Shown here: positions 14,094-25,883 of the stretch, piece by piece | Layout: each line of letters begins with the position of its first letter | Numbering within the stretch: position 1 is the stretch's first letter | NCBI GenBank assembly: GCA_963931925.1 | Contig: OZ007569.1 | Span: 63,727,046 to 63,791,045, forward strand | Source: Onchidella celtica | Taxonomy: Eukaryota; Mollusca; Gastropoda; Systellommatophora; Onchidiidae | Length of the DNA: 64,000 nt | Direction of reading: 5' to 3' | Translations under genes and position numbers: made by a program | The notes under the pieces: model-generated | Told to the model about the DNA's origin: nothing | Database searches by the model: none | What the model saw: only the letters and a program-made list of their open reading frames with translations

Positions 14094-17000
14094 GCCTCTA
14101 ATCACCGTTCATGTTAAAATCATTCAATGTAAATGCTTTCCAACTTCGTCTATGTGCAAAACGGCCCATGCAACACTTTAGCTGCAGATGAACTAGATTC
14201 TAGAGCACATGACGTTCGCTGTTTCAAATCGATTCGATTGGCGTAAGCGTTTCGAACAAAAGTATCTGCAAAATTCATATTTAAAAGTCCTTGGAAAACA
14301 AAGACCTTCCCATGTCGGGTTAGAAGTAGTATGAACCAAACACGATATCTTATTTCCGTTTCGATGGATTCAGGATCGCAAGCAATGATAGGCAATGGCA
14401 AGAGACAACAATCTTATATTACATCACCGTTTTCTCCAAACCACCAGCAAAGAAATAACTTATTCCACCGTCCGGCAGTTCATGGGACAAACTAAAACCT
14501 ATCAATTTACTATAGTTGGAGTCGGCCGGGGGTTTAGAACGGAAGGCGACAGAAACAGTGATGTAGAAAACGACCAATTAATGTCTCACTATAACTATAA
14601 TCTGCACCTCTTCACTAGAGCACACCAATCTGAACAGACAGCTCTTTCCTGTGTGTGACAATTTGATAAATTGCAAGGGTAATGCCAGTATCCGAGCTAG
14701 GCTACTGAATTTACACGTGAAAAACCGTGTAGTCTAACAACTATGATGCTACTGGAGTAACAACAATGGTGCTACTGGAGCTTGCAGTTCCATTTGATTT
14801 GTTCCCTATATTTGACAAATTATTTTAAACTATAAATGATGATTAAAATGCCATGCGATAGTTAAATTGTACAGGTCGTACGCCGCTGTCTGGTAAGAAC
14901 CCGCATTTCCGGAGACTCCACGGGGCTGTTCTTCGAAGGAATGAGGGGGGTGATTACAGTTTATTTTCGGAACTATCAGACACCTAAAATAGATCTGCAT
15001 TGCTTGCCTTTTTCTCTCCCTCTTTTTATCTTGCCTGAAGAAGAAAAAAATCCCTGGTAACCCCAGCATGAGTCACCCCGGGCCAATGTCATTATTACAC
15101 TACGCTACGCCAGTTCAGGCCGGCCTTCCAAAAAGACGGCGCAAAGGTGCGTATACAATACAAATTTTAATCCTGGCATTGACGATCGCAATAAGGGCAA
15201 ATTTCTTTTACCCGGGCAGACTTTCGTTTCAAAACGAGTTTCTAGTTGGTACAAAATTTGAAAGAAGGGGTAAAGTGGCGGGAGCAGTCAAGCGTGTGGC
15301 CTCTGTCAATTCTCTCCAAACCACACCTTAGCAAAACAGGACACCCAGCCCCATTTTTCATCCACGTAGATGAATATACTGAGGCAATACTAAAACTCAT
15401 ATTCGGATCAAGATAATACGAAACATTTCCTTCTTCGTCCACTCCCTACAACTCCCCGTTTTACTTTACACAAGATATAAGCTCCTGGATGCATGGAAGA
15501 TCGGTGAAGATAAAACTAAGCTGTGGCGTTTAATATCCGCAAACTTTCAGCAAAGAGCTAACTGTGATTTGACTACCGTGACACATTCACATGCCCTTTG
15601 ACCTCCGGTGTAATTACCTACTGTAAATATGACGATGTATAGGGAGTCAATGATATCCTTCAAATTATTTTGTGCAACAGCTTATGAGCTAACCCCCTAC
15701 TCTTGTCACTGCATTGGTTTATTGATAGGTCCCAATAATAGGAACGAGAAGAGGTCCTTCATCAGAAATCTGGTGTGATGCACCCCAAATTTACGATGAC
15801 TAAACACAGTGACTACGTCATGCAAGTTTTGGACCTTGGAAAAATCTATGGTAGTCACAAGTGGTTGATAAAACCCAACCATTTCAAAGCCCTTTCTAGT
15901 AATTATAGGTATAATGCTATTAATGTTCTCCACTGACAGACAGAACCAGCTTCACATGACAGTCACATGGAGCACAGTTTGTCTCAGTACGAACGAAAAC
16001 ATCCAAGAGGATTTGGAATTAACATTTCGAAAGATACTGACCCATATAATTGTAAGTTTGCAGGACGAGATGAAATGTGATGATACAAGATCTTCCATAC
16101 CGTAAATCATGGTACAAAAAAGAGATTAAGACATCCATACTATTCACACTATCGTCTCTGTTAACGAACCAGTGAAAGCTAAATTTCCTTTTTTTTTTTT
16201 TTTAGCTTTGGGCAGGATTTGTAACTGGTTTAAAAATTAAATGAATGATAATAATAATAAAAAAAGAAAAAAACACTTTAAAGAAGTGTACATAATGCGG
16301 GCTAAAATAATGTGTTTGGGTCATTTAGGATGAGTTTAATTAACTAAGATCTCCCATGCTGTCAAAGCCAAACGGTACTTCACAGTGTGTCTTGAGAAAA
16401 CTTTTTTCCCCAAAGAGTCAAAGGTGGCCAGGTGTTATTCCTCTTGAGCTCGAAAAGGACAAACTGCATTAAAAATGGTCTCTCACTGAACCATTACAAC
16501 GAAAGACAAAAAAGGGAGCCTTTGGTCCTGGTCGCTTAAAAGTAAACTTTCAAACTGTGAACACTATAATGCTGTTTCACTGTCACTAGTGGGGACCATG
16601 ACACATGAAGACGGGAATTTAAAGGGTTAGCGGATGGTTCTGATAAGGAAATGTAAGCAGATGTATGTCCCTCCTTCGAGATAACCGCGATAAACCTCGA
16701 CACGCGCGCTGAGGGGTTTATCGGAACACCGACGGGCAAGCTGCAAGATAAGGATCGCTTGAATTGGGCGCCCTCCGGTAATTCGACGTGTCAGTGTTCG
16801 AAAAAATGTTCAATATCTTAAACCCCAGTACAGGAAGTCGAATAAGCAAATGCCCAGCGTACAAAAACAATCTTCGCGTTGATTACAAATTAACAGCACA
16901 ACAACGTGATACAAACATCAAAGGTATATGAAATATTACCCCATCCACTATCCAGTGCATTTCCTGCAGCTATGTGGAGTGGGGCGGGGGTTTCTATAAA

Positions 17001-17626
17001 CTGTATCTTCGTGTCCCGATTAACTAAAACCGCAGAGCAGCTGATCAGCGTGCCACCTACTGAGACATGCAAACAGCTTAGATCAGCTAAGTCATGACAT
17101 CTGATGTGAAAAATAATTATCATTTCCTGGTTCACCCTGGGCACACGTGGAGTAGACGTGCATATTACTACTCTGAAGGCATGAAGATTAGAATTCTTGA
17201 TCGCAGTGTTTACCAAGTTTAGTACTCTATCCCATGAGACATGGCATGGCTCAACTTTGGTAGTTAGCAAAAATGGTTACAAAACCTGCACTCTTTGCAT
17301 ATAACACTTACAAAGAAGTAAAATAAATCCTTACAGGCAATCAAGACTGACATTTTGAGATGTTTTGATGAAGAAAAATGTTTTCTGCTCCACAGGAAGT
17401 CTGCTTGTACAAGACGAAACAAACCAAGCAGAGTAGTGGAAAGAGGATTGAAAGTATAATAAATTTGTAAGATTTTCGGCACTGCTGGTTGAATTCTTTG
17501 CTTTTCCCTTCCCGCCAAAGAAAATGACACAGAAATCTATCATGCTTTTCAATTAAATTAATTCACTTCACTCATGATATATATACTTTCATTTATCTGT
17601 CTTTCTCAACTGTGCGCTAAGTATGT

Positions 17627-17639
17627 AACAGCTTGGGGT
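17627..17639 (+). repeat. Target-site duplication of the LINE, 3' side
   Basis: AACAGCTTGGGGT, identical to 20865-20877. It directly borders the (ATC)n tail of the LINE and marks its 3' insertion boundary. Confidence 0.85.
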
Positions 17640-20600
17640 CATCATCATCATTGCCTTTCTCACCCCGGATCAGGGTATAGGCCACCAACAAACACTTTCC
17701 ATCCCTCTCTATCATGGGCCAGCCTCTTTACATTATTCCAAGTATTTCCGCTTCGTTGCACATCATTTTCTCTGGCTCTTCTCCACGTTCCGCGCGGCCT
17801 TCCTCTTGATCTCTTGCCCTGGGGATTCCAATCCAATACCTTCTTCGTGATGCTGTTTCCTGGCCTCCTGAGAGTGTGGCCGATCCATCTCCATCGCCTC
17901 CTACCAATTTCCTCTCTGACTGGGCTCTGTCTTGTTCTTTTCCATACAATTTCATTGCTGACCTTGTCTGTCCATCTGATCTTAAGTAGCTTCCTCAAAC
18001 ATCTGTTGATGAAAACTTGGATTCTCTTTATGCAGGCCTGAGACGCATTCCAAGTCTCACATCCATACAACAGGACTGACTTCACGTTCGAGTTGAATAT
18101 CCTCAGCTTTGTTTTTAGAGATATATCCTTGGTTCTCCAAATCTTGCTTAAGGACGTGAAAGCTGCCTGTGCCTTTCCAATTCGTGCTTTGACTTCTGCC
18201 TCTGTTCCTCCCTTATTGTCAATGATACTACCAAGATAGCAGAAGGACTCTACATCTTCCAGTGGTTGATCTCCTACTCTGACTTGTGCGCTTGGGAGTG
18301 CAACAATTTTTAGGACCTTCGACTTCGCAGGATGTATCCTCAGTCCAATAGATTCTGAAATTTTGTTTAGAGCTGTAGTCTTTGCTTGCATCTGGTCGTG
18401 TGTGTGCGACAATAGTGCCAAGTCATCTGCAAAATCTAGATCGTCCAGCTGTGTCCATGGGGTCCATTGTATGCCATTTCTTCCTCCACTGGTGGTTTCT
18501 TTCATAAGCCAATCAATCACCAGGACAAACAGAAATGGGGACAGCAAACAACCCTGCCTAACACCAGTCTTGATATCAAAGCTGTCAGTAAGCTCGCCAT
18601 CGTGTACGACTCTGCAACTTGTCCCGTCGTACATGCTCTTGATAAGGTTCACCATCTTCTCTGGGATTCCATAATGTCTCAATATTCTCCACAGTGTTTC
18701 TCTATCGATGCTATCAAAGGCCTTCTCGTAGTCAAGGAAGTTCACTATCAGTTGGGAGTTCCACTCTAGCGACTGCTCTACTATGATTCTCAGCGTGGCG
18801 ATCTGGTCGGTGGTTGATCGGTTACTCCTGAAACCAGCTTGCTCCTCACGAAGTTTTGGGTCTGTTGCATTCTGTATTCGCTTGAGAAGAATCCGATTGA
18901 AAACCTTTCCTGGGATGGAGAGAAGTGTGATTCCTCTGTAGTTACTACAATTGCTGAGGTCCCCTTTTTTTGGAAGCTTCACGAGGTGTCCTTCCTTCCA
19001 GTCCTTTGGAAACTTGCCTCCGATCCAAATCCTCGAGAATAGTGAGTGCAGACCCTCTGCAGCCCCAGCAGCATCTGCCTTCAGCGCCTCTGGTGGGATC
19101 TGATCTGGTCCAGCTGCCTTGCCTCGATTTAACTGCTTTATGGCATCATTAATCTCTGCTTTAGTCGGAGGGTCGCAACTGATCGGTAAATCATTTCTTG
19201 CGGGTAGAATGTCGGGTGGGTTGCTTGGTGGAGGTCTGTTCAAGAGGCTGTTAAAATGTTCTATCCATCTTTTTGCCTGAGCTTCCTTTCCAAAAATAGC
19301 CTTCCTGTTGTAATCCTTGACAGGAACTTCAGGTTTTCCATATTTTCCAGCAAGAGTCTTTGTAGTCTGGTAGAGGATCCTCATGTGTCCTCCTGTTGCT
19401 GCCTTCTCTGCTTTCTCTGCTAACATTCCTATGAACTCCTCTTTGTCTTTTTTAATTGATTTTTTGACCTCTTTAGCTGTTGCCCGGTACTCTTCCTGGT
19501 TACCAACTCTTGAGCTTCTTGTACGACTTGCATTTACCTGTTCTTTTAGGTCTCTTCTTATCCTTATCAAGTCCAGTGATTTTTGACTGATCCATTCCTT
19601 GTGTTCCACTTTCTTTTCCCCAAGAACATCCTGACATGTCGATGTAAATACTCCTTTTACCTTAGCCCAGTGAGTCTCCAAATCTACTGTCTCTTCGAGG
19701 TCAACAAGGGGTTTGAATCTATTCCTCAGCGTCAGCTGGAACTCTTCCTTCTTGTCTCCATCCAGAAGGCTCACTTGAAACTTTCTTCTCTTTGTTCCTG
19801 CTCTGGTACCTTGTTTCTTGAGGCGGAGTTTGAGTCTTGCCAGCAGCATGTGATGGTCAGATCCAACATCAGCTCCTCTCTGTACTATGACATCCTCCAG
19901 TGAGCGTCTGAAACGTCGGGTGATGCAGAAGTGGTCAATCTGGTTTTCAGTTACTCCATCCGGTGAAATCCAAGTGGCCTTATGGATCCTCTTGTGTGGG
20001 AATACTGAACCTCCAATCACATAGCTGTTAAATGCGCAGAAACTTGCAAACCGCTCTCCATTCTCATTCATTTGTCCCAAACCATTGCACCCCATAATGT
20101 CCTCATACCCTGTATTGTCCTGTCCTATCTTGGCATTGGCGTCTCCCATTATAATGTTCACATCTTTTCTTGGCAATGTGTCAACTATTTCCTGAAGCTG
20201 GTTGTAGAAATCGTCCTTGTCCTCATCGGTTGCTTCATTTGTTGGGGCGTATATCTGCACAATGTTCATGTTGATGTTCTTGTTCTTTGTAGTAAATGAT
20301 GCCAATATAATTCTCTTTCCGTAGGGTTCCCATCCCCTCAGTGACCTCTGGGCGTGCTTGCTCAAGATGATCGCTACTCCTTCTGTATGCTTTTTGTCCT
20401 CCCTTCCAGAATACAAAATCTTTTCCCCAGAATTAAGTTGTTTCAGTCCGGACTGTATCCAGCGGGTCTCGCTAACTCCAAGTATGTGCAGTCTGTATCG
20501 CCTCATCTCCATTGTAACCTGGGCACTCTTTCCTGCTTCATACATGGAGCGGACATTCCACGACGCAATCCGGAGTGACTTGTTTGATGAAGGAGCAGTC

Positions 20601-20864
20601 AGGCCAGTGGAGTCCTTTCGGCTTTGTCCATTGTCCTTCATTGAATCTACAGGTGCAGATGCTCCCCCTTCTCCCAAGATAAAAGACTGATTTAAAGTAT
20701 TTGCTTGTGTTTCTGTAACTGGTTTATTTTTGCAGGGTGGGTAGTTGGCCCACCGCCAACTGGCTCTTCTCGGGAGACCAGGACCTTTGCACCTTTAGTC
20801 GTCTCTTACGACACGCAGTATCACGTCAGATGTATTCTTTGCTGTCCCCGCATCTGCACGGGCG
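17640..20864 (-). mobile_element. Full-length RTE-like non-LTR retrotransposon (LINE)
   Basis: A 3,225-bp insertion bounded by a perfect 13-bp target-site duplication. In minus orientation it has a 187-nt 5' region (20678-20864), one ORF (17660-20677), a very short 3' region and a terminal microsatellite that reads (GAT)n on the minus strand instead of poly(A). A total length near 3.2 kb, a single endonuclease-reverse transcriptase ORF and a short simple-repeat tail fit the RTE group of LINEs. The exact clade is inferred from architecture only. It lies in actinin intron 1 in the same orientation as that gene. The uninterrupted ORF and undiverged duplications suggest a recent insertion. Confidence 0.9.
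17660..20677 (-). CDS. LINE endonuclease-reverse transcriptase (1,005 aa)
   Basis: A single ORF of 1,005 codons without stop or frameshift. The N-terminal part (about 35-290) is an APE-type endonuclease of the exonuclease-endonuclease-phosphatase fold: SWNVRSMYE at 39-47, SETRW at 69-73, YAPTNE at 143-148, MGDANAKIG at 177-185 and SDHH at 273-276. The reverse transcriptase spans about 500-790: GPDQIPPEALK at 523-533, NYRGITLL at 579-586, EEQAGFR at 611-617, FLDYEKAFDSIDR at 647-659 (first catalytic Asp), GVRQGCLLSPFLF at 705-717 and FADD at 749-752 (catalytic Asp pair). A basic C-terminal region (about 915-1000: GRRRWRWIGH, GRPRGTWRR) is typical of this LINE group. The protein would nick target DNA and copy its own RNA there. 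All visible catalytic residues are present. The start chosen is the first Met of the open frame. Confidence 0.93.
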   Translation of the reverse strand: MGEGGASAPVDSMKDNGQSRKDSTGLTAPSSNKSLRIASWNVRSMYEAGKSAQVTMEMRRYRLHILGVSETRWIQSGLKQLNSGEKILYSGREDKKHTEGVAIILSKHAQRSLRGWEPYGKRIILASFTTKNKNINMNIVQIYAPTNEATDEDKDDFYNQLQEIVDTLPRKDVNIIMGDANAKIGQDNTGYEDIMGCNGLGQMNENGERFASFCAFNSYVIGGSVFPHKRIHKATWISPDGVTENQIDHFCITRRFRRSLEDVIVQRGADVGSDHHMLLARLKLRLKKQGTRAGTKRRKFQVSLLDGDKKEEFQLTLRNRFKPLVDLEETVDLETHWAKVKGVFTSTCQDVLGEKKVEHKEWISQKSLDLIRIRRDLKEQVNASRTRSSRVGNQEEYRATAKEVKKSIKKDKEEFIGMLAEKAEKAATGGHMRILYQTTKTLAGKYGKPEVPVKDYNRKAIFGKEAQAKRWIEHFNSLLNRPPPSNPPDILPARNDLPISCDPPTKAEINDAIKQLNRGKAAGPDQIPPEALKADAAGAAEGLHSLFSRIWIGGKFPKDWKEGHLVKLPKKGDLSNCSNYRGITLLSIPGKVFNRILLKRIQNATDPKLREEQAGFRSNRSTTDQIATLRIIVEQSLEWNSQLIVNFLDYEKAFDSIDRETLWRILRHYGIPEKMVNLIKSMYDGTSCRVVHDGELTDSFDIKTGVRQGCLLSPFLFVLVIDWLMKETTSGGRNGIQWTPWTQLDDLDFADDLALLSHTHDQMQAKTTALNKISESIGLRIHPAKSKVLKIVALPSAQVRVGDQPLEDVESFCYLGSIIDNKGGTEAEVKARIGKAQAAFTSLSKIWRTKDISLKTKLRIFNSNVKSVLLYGCETWNASQACIKRIQVFINRCLRKLLKIRWTDKVSNEIVWKRTRQSPVREEIGRRRWRWIGHTLRRPGNSITKKVLDWNPQGKRSRGRPRGTWRRARENDVQRSGNTWNNVKRLAHDREGWKVFVGGLYPDPG

Positions 20865-20877
20865 AACAGCTTGGGGT
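20865..20877 (+). repeat. Target-site duplication of the LINE, 5' side
   Basis: AACAGCTTGGGGT, the second copy of the 13-bp duplication, at the 5' end of the minus-strand LINE. Confidence 0.85.
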
Positions 20878-22754
20878 GGGGAAGGAGAAAATTTGATTTT
20901 CTAACAAAATGAATTTTTTTTCCCCTCAAAAATCCATTTTATTGTGAATGAAATTAAAGAACATTTCTATGTTTTCTTGTTCTGCACAGGGAAAGAAAAG
21001 TGAAAACAGAGTAGTGCTGGGTCATTGTTAATTAACACTAACAAATAATGTAACTATACATAGTATAAGTAAAGTCAAAATTGGGCAAAAAGAAAAAGTT
21101 GTATGTGGCGAAGCCCTGCATGAGAAATAAAACCCAAACGATACAAAACAAACTAAAGAAAAGACAGAAAATAAGTATAAGTAAACACTACGTGGATTTC
21201 ATTCATATTTTTTCTGCCATACTTTAGGTGAAAACAAAAAGGATTTATTAAAAGGGAAAATTACAATGATGCCATAGAGCATAATATTACAAGATAGACG
21301 CAATGGGCAATAAAAATAAATACACAGTGAACATGTACTAAGAGAACAATCTGGCTCTTCAGCTCAACATACCACTATCACCTGTGAGACAAGCTGAACC
21401 TAGCACTTTCTCAGACAGATTTACCTGGCTTGGCATCAAAATAACCCTACCTATATTCACCCTCCTGAGACAGAACAGTAAAAACCTGAAGTGGGTTTCT
21501 GCTATGCCAGCAAACTTATTTAGTGATATTGGGTGTTTGAGGACCAGAGATACATATTTTTGAAAGGTTCAAATATGCCATTATTTCTCCCTACAAGAGT
21601 GAATTGCATGACCTGTAAAGCTGAACAAGCACTCAACACTGTAATTATTTCAGGTTACCAGTAACACCCTCCTCTGAGAATAAGAACCTGGTTGCAAAAT
21701 GGTCTTGTCTTTACCCATACAAGAATGCCTGTGTGTATGGTAGGTTCCTCAAAAAGAAATTTCTACATTTCCTTCTTGCTTATTCAGCATAGATTTTACT
21801 CAATATAAATTAATCTATTTCCATGCTTCATTTCATTCACATGGTTGGACAATTTCATTTATATATCCCAGAAAGTAGTGTTACTGGACCAAACCAAGAC
21901 AAAATAAGATCTGAGGCTTTCAGTTTCAGAAGTGCCCACATAAATTCAAAACTTGAACACATCTTGAGTTTATTTTCAGGCATTTCCTTTGGCAATAAGT
22001 TACAGAACCATTACCACTACCAGTCATTTTCAAGGTTTTCAAAAAGTGACACGAACAACTTGTAGGCCTACAGTTTCAAAAGAAATAAACAATTTTTTAA
22101 AATGTTAAAGAAGGGCGTTAGGTAGGTCTGACATGTAGGCTATTGCACAGTTAATGAGTTATGCAAACTAATGTGAAGAAACCAATGGGACATTTGAATT
22201 TCTTTCACAATCACAGTGCTGAGAAAGTTTTAACAATTAATGGATGCAAAGCATAATTATGTTCATAATTCGCGATTAAGGGCTCGGGGGCTCATAAATG
22301 TGGCAACAACCACATTTTCAAGGTGAATCTGCTACCGCTCTGTACCAGGTCTATTTTCAGATCTGTCTCACTCTCAGTGCTTTTGCAGCTCCCTCTTCGT
22401 GCCGGAAACAGAGCCCTCAGTCGCTTTCGATCGACCGCTGAACTGAATCACCAGAGGGACCGGCTTCAGTGTATGTCATCTTTTGTGCTTTGTCACAATG
22501 TCAACTGCCAACTATGTGTAGTAGCATGAGCTTTTTGGCCCAACTTGATGAATGAATAAACCAACCAGGACGGTTACTTCATGTGCGTGGTTAAGAGCAA
22601 CGATGATCTTGTTGGGTCAGAACGGCTTTATTAGCTAACAAAGCGATAATCTCACAAAACAGCAAGCATAATACTTTTTAATATGGGTCACTTCATGACA
22701 AACTAAAGTTTGTTTCTTTGACGAAGGCGTCAGAACGCCGTCAGATACTTGGAA
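20878..22754. other. Alpha-actinin intron 1, proximal part
   Basis: AT-rich intronic sequence between the LINE and the promoter-proximal GC/CArG region. No open frame with recognisable similarity, no terminal repeats and no RNA gene were seen. Confidence 0.6.
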
Positions 22755-22789
22755 GCCCCGCCCCTCTGGGTGCCTCCGTCCATATTAGG
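22755..22789. promoter_or_regulatory. GC box plus CArG box just inside actinin intron 1
   Basis: CCCCGCCCC (GC-box-like) is followed about 15 bp later by CCATATTAGG at 22780-22789, a perfect CC(A/T)6GG CArG box as bound by serum response factor. It lies 207 bp downstream of the exon 1 donor. SRF control of cytoskeletal and muscle actin-binding genes is well established; use of this site here is inference. Confidence 0.5.
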
Positions 22790-22995
22790 TGTGCAATCAA
22801 AACCACTCGCCGTAATGGCGACCGCCAGTGTGTTTACGATTCGAACAGGTTTGCTATGAATATTGCGAAAATGGAACACAACTGCTAGATAGAAGTGATT
22901 AACAAATTCCTAGCTGGGTGGTCCCGAGTGTATTACAACTCATTTATAATACTCGTAAGCGTACTAACGCAGAAAATATTCAAAACAGCACTGAC

Positions 22996-23088
22996 CTTTT
23001 TCTGTTGCTTTTCCCATGCCGGGTCGAGTAATCCTTCCCGGTCCCACTCTTCTTCTTCCTCCATATATCCATCGTATTCCGGTTCCAT
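22996..23088 (-). CDS. ACTN: Alpha-actinin, coding exon 1 (N-terminus)
   Basis: On the minus strand the ATG at 23088 begins MEPEYDGYMEEEEEW, continuing DREGLLDPAWEKQQKK, and ends at the donor AAAAAG|GTCAGT. The 93-nt exon is 31 codons in phase 0 and joins exon 2, giving ...[16 protein letters not shown], the conserved junction of animal alpha-actinins. The acidic N-terminal tail followed by WDREGLLDPAWEKQQ is diagnostic for the family; the tail precedes the actin-binding domain. The start is the first ATG after in-frame upstream sequence without family similarity. A 5' non-coding exon further right cannot be excluded. Confidence 0.95.
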
Positions 23089-23232
23089 GATTTTCTCTGG
23101 GTTGTTCCTCTCCTCCCCGATCTCCTAGATACTCAAAAAGTGTAAAGAGGTAATTTTGAAGGCCAAAAAGACAGCACCTAGTCCAGTTCACAAGGCAAGT
23201 AAGGGGCTATCACTACCCCGCCAGAGATGCAA

Positions 23233-23256
23233 GTCACGTGACCTTTGCCGGAAGTG
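23233..23256. promoter_or_regulatory. Candidate actinin core promoter: E-box palindrome and ETS site
   Basis: GTCACGTGAC (23233-23242, a perfect 10-bp palindrome of the USF/MITF/TFEB E-box class) is followed by CCGGAAGTG (23248-23256, a perfect ETS/GABP-type site). The pair lies 145-168 bp upstream of the actinin start codon. Adjacent E-box and ETS sites are common in TATA-less animal promoters. No TATA box is evident. The functional assignment is inference. Confidence 0.45.
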
Positions 23257-25697
23257 AATCCTCGAGAATGAGTTGCGTCGTCTTGAGTTCCGTGTCAAAG
23301 GTCGTTTACATAAATTTTCTAAGGGGGCGTGGCGCTGGAGTTTCTATTATTATTGTGGTGTGTCCTTCCAAGTAAACAATAATTTCAAAGATTATTAATT
23401 TTATTCAAATAATCATAAGCTGTCCTAATAAAAATATCTATTTCGTTTCATGATCTTGCTCAATTGCAACCGTCCCTGAGAAGCGATGGGAAACTGAACT
23501 GTTAATCTCTGTTAATCTTTTCAACGCCTGTGTAGGCGAGATAGAAATGAAAAGTACGAAATAAAATCCCACAGTGATTGACAAGGCAAACTCCAAATAG
23601 CGAAAGAGGAATGGGACTGGCGGTGGGCTTTCCCCACAGCTTTTATGTTGTCCTAACCGGTGTTACAAAATGAGTTATGTGGTCGGGGGCGATGGTGCAA
23701 GGTGGGATCGGTTTTATGCGGCAGTGTCACTGTCAGAAATATGCACCAACAATTTTTGTTTTCAACTTCAGTCACAGCATGGCGGAGAGTAAAATACACC
23801 AAGTCTACTTGTAAAAGAATTAAAGTTGCATTGAAATTAAAAAAGAAGTAATATCTCATTCATATTTCCATTCTAAAACAAGCAACAACAAACACAAAAC
23901 AAAATAACGGAAGTGGCTTTCGCCTCCTCTCGTGTTCCACCGTGATCATACAATAAGGAAATACGATACATGTAATCAGACTAGTCAGAAGGAAGAGCCA
24001 GACAAAGCAGTGCAGTCAAAGATACTACTTACAATAATGTAAGTGCACTTACAAGGTTAAAATGGGCGAATAGGGGAGATTTTCTTTTCTTTTTAAAGTA
24101 CACTGTAGTTCACTTACAAACTTTTAGTGTTATGCTTAAGTCTTCTTCGACTCTTCCAAATATACAAATAATAATGATGATAATGATTAATAAATGCATC
24201 AAAGAGCGAAACATTAACATCAATAACAACTGAATCGGAAGGTTTTAGGCTATTTTTCCTATTCTGTACAAATTAACACTCACTAATTGACAGAGACAGA
24301 CAATGTAATAATGATGATAAGGTTTAAAATAATGTCCAGCACCCTAGCAATGTAACAATGATGTAAATGCTAATATTACTCACTATCACTTAAAGTTACT
24401 TTTGTTCACCTAAACTAAATTCATATTCTATATGCCACGCAATCCGCAATATTTACAACCGATTTTACAGTAAAACATCCTCCATCTGTGAAGGAGAGTA
24501 AATTATGATGAAGATATCACTGCAGTATTGAATCCAGGATATAAAAACAAGTTTTAATATGGCCATACTCAGGTGTGTGCATGTGTGTGTGTGTATGTGT
24601 GTGTGGATGAGTGTATGTGGGCCTGTGTATATCATAATATGGCGGAAGACGGAGTGTGCGCTTCTGATGATGGCCTATGCGTCATGACAAGGGTAATTAA
24701 TTTCGGGACGCATCCTCACAGTGCACGTGGTTCGTGTTACAAAGGCCGAACGTATGTCCGGCAAAAGGCCTGTAACCGTGTACTGTGCGGTTGTTGTTGT
24801 TTTTTTTTCCGGTAGTTACAGTGTGCAAAGTCCAACGAATATCGTGTTAACCACCACCTCCGAAAGCAAATTGTTGACCTCCGTAGTGTCGGCTTGGATA
24901 TTCTGGCCAAAAAGGAGAGCAGGGGAGGGGCAAAACAGAGAGAGAGAGAGAGATGGGATTCGCCTATGATCACTACAACAGTAGCCCAAGAAAGGGATGA
25001 AAATAAAGTGTGGAGGCTCTTATAGCCACAGGATAGAGAGAATTCCCATAGACAACATGTATTCATTGAACGAAAGACTGGGTGAGAATTGTCGCAAGCG
25101 AGAGATGAGGTGGAAACAACGAGAAAGTTCGGCCATTTGGAACATGGAATCAATAATACATGTATTAGCATAAACTGATAAACATTTCACTAACTTTGTC
25201 GCCCACAGATTTACGTAAAGAAATTCATAAAAGAAAGAAAAAGAGTATCGGGCCTTTTTTTTTCCTTGTGTTTTTTTGTCATCGTATGGGACTATTTTTT
25301 TTCCTTTTTTTTTTTCTGATGAAGCTTTTGATGTGCTTTTATGCCATTGCAGTTTCAGTTACCGTGCGATAGAAGGAATGTGATGCGCTGATGGCAAACT
25401 GCGGGCAGACTTGCACAAGAAGTCAGTTACACTTATTAATTTTGTAGAAAATACTCGGATGTTATCCTAGTTCTTGCTGAAATACAACCATGACATTGGG
25501 TGGGGTTGAGGATGGGTGGGAAAATAATTAAAATTGCCTTTCCAGAATAGCTTAAAGACAGAGACAAGGGAAACCTAAGTTACTGTGAACTGAATGAAGG
25601 CAATAACGAGACAAATTTTCAATGTTAAAATTACGATGAAATGTAAATTCCTCCGTAACTTCTTTCTTTTCTCATTTCTTTCTTTCGTTTTCAGTGT
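23257..25697. other. Intergenic sequence upstream of actinin
   Basis: No recognised gene. AT-rich sequence with a TG-rich run at about 24573-24612, (GA)n at about 24938-24954, and poly-T tracts around 25253-25316. The open frames are short and unremarkable. Confidence 0.55.
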
Positions 25698-25799
25698 TTG
25701 AGTTTGAGTTTAACGGCGAGTAGGCACGATAACGGCCACTTTGCGCCTCTCACGGTTTTTTCGTCCTCGCTCTTTCGGCTAGCTTTCGGCCCTCAGTTG
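25698..25799 (+). repeat. Dispersed repeat fragment, copy B
   Basis: Homologous to 8541-8640 over about 100 bp. A 22-bp stretch of it (25738-25759, containing TTGCGCCTCTCACGG) recurs without change at 26716-26737. Confidence 0.55.
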
Positions 25800-25834
25800 C
25801 CTGTAGATAAGATCAGATAAAAGTGAAGTTAGGG

Positions 25835-25883
25835 ATCTAACGGGAAATGGCCCGTATTTAACATCTAACGGGAAGAGGCCCGT
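25835..25883 (+). repeat. Short tandem duplication with ATCTAACGGGAA units
   Basis: ATCTAACGGGAA followed by two variable bases and GGCCCGT occurs at 25835-25855 and again at 25863-25883, 28 bp apart start to start. Two units only; function unknown. Confidence 0.5.

Larger units (their letters stand above)
6918..17626. other. Alpha-actinin intron 1, distal part
   Basis: About 10.7 kb of intron lying between exon 2 and the LINE insertion. I see dispersed repeat fragments (listed separately), homopolymer G/C tracts (near 7347, 8511-8524, 8670 and 9967), a GA-rich run at 8638-8670 and short A/T-rich tracts. None of the short open frames has recognisable coding features, and no RNA gene was seen. 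Confidence 0.55.

Noticed and set aside
17574..20690. Plus-strand open frames across the LINE region
   Set aside because: They are antisense shadows of the 1,005-codon minus-strand LINE ORF.
22815..22852. Plus-strand ATGGCGACCGCC frame ending near GTTTGC, as a divergent first exon opposite actinin
   Set aside because: The donor is weak and the peptide of about a dozen residues is unrecognisable; it lies within actinin intron 1.
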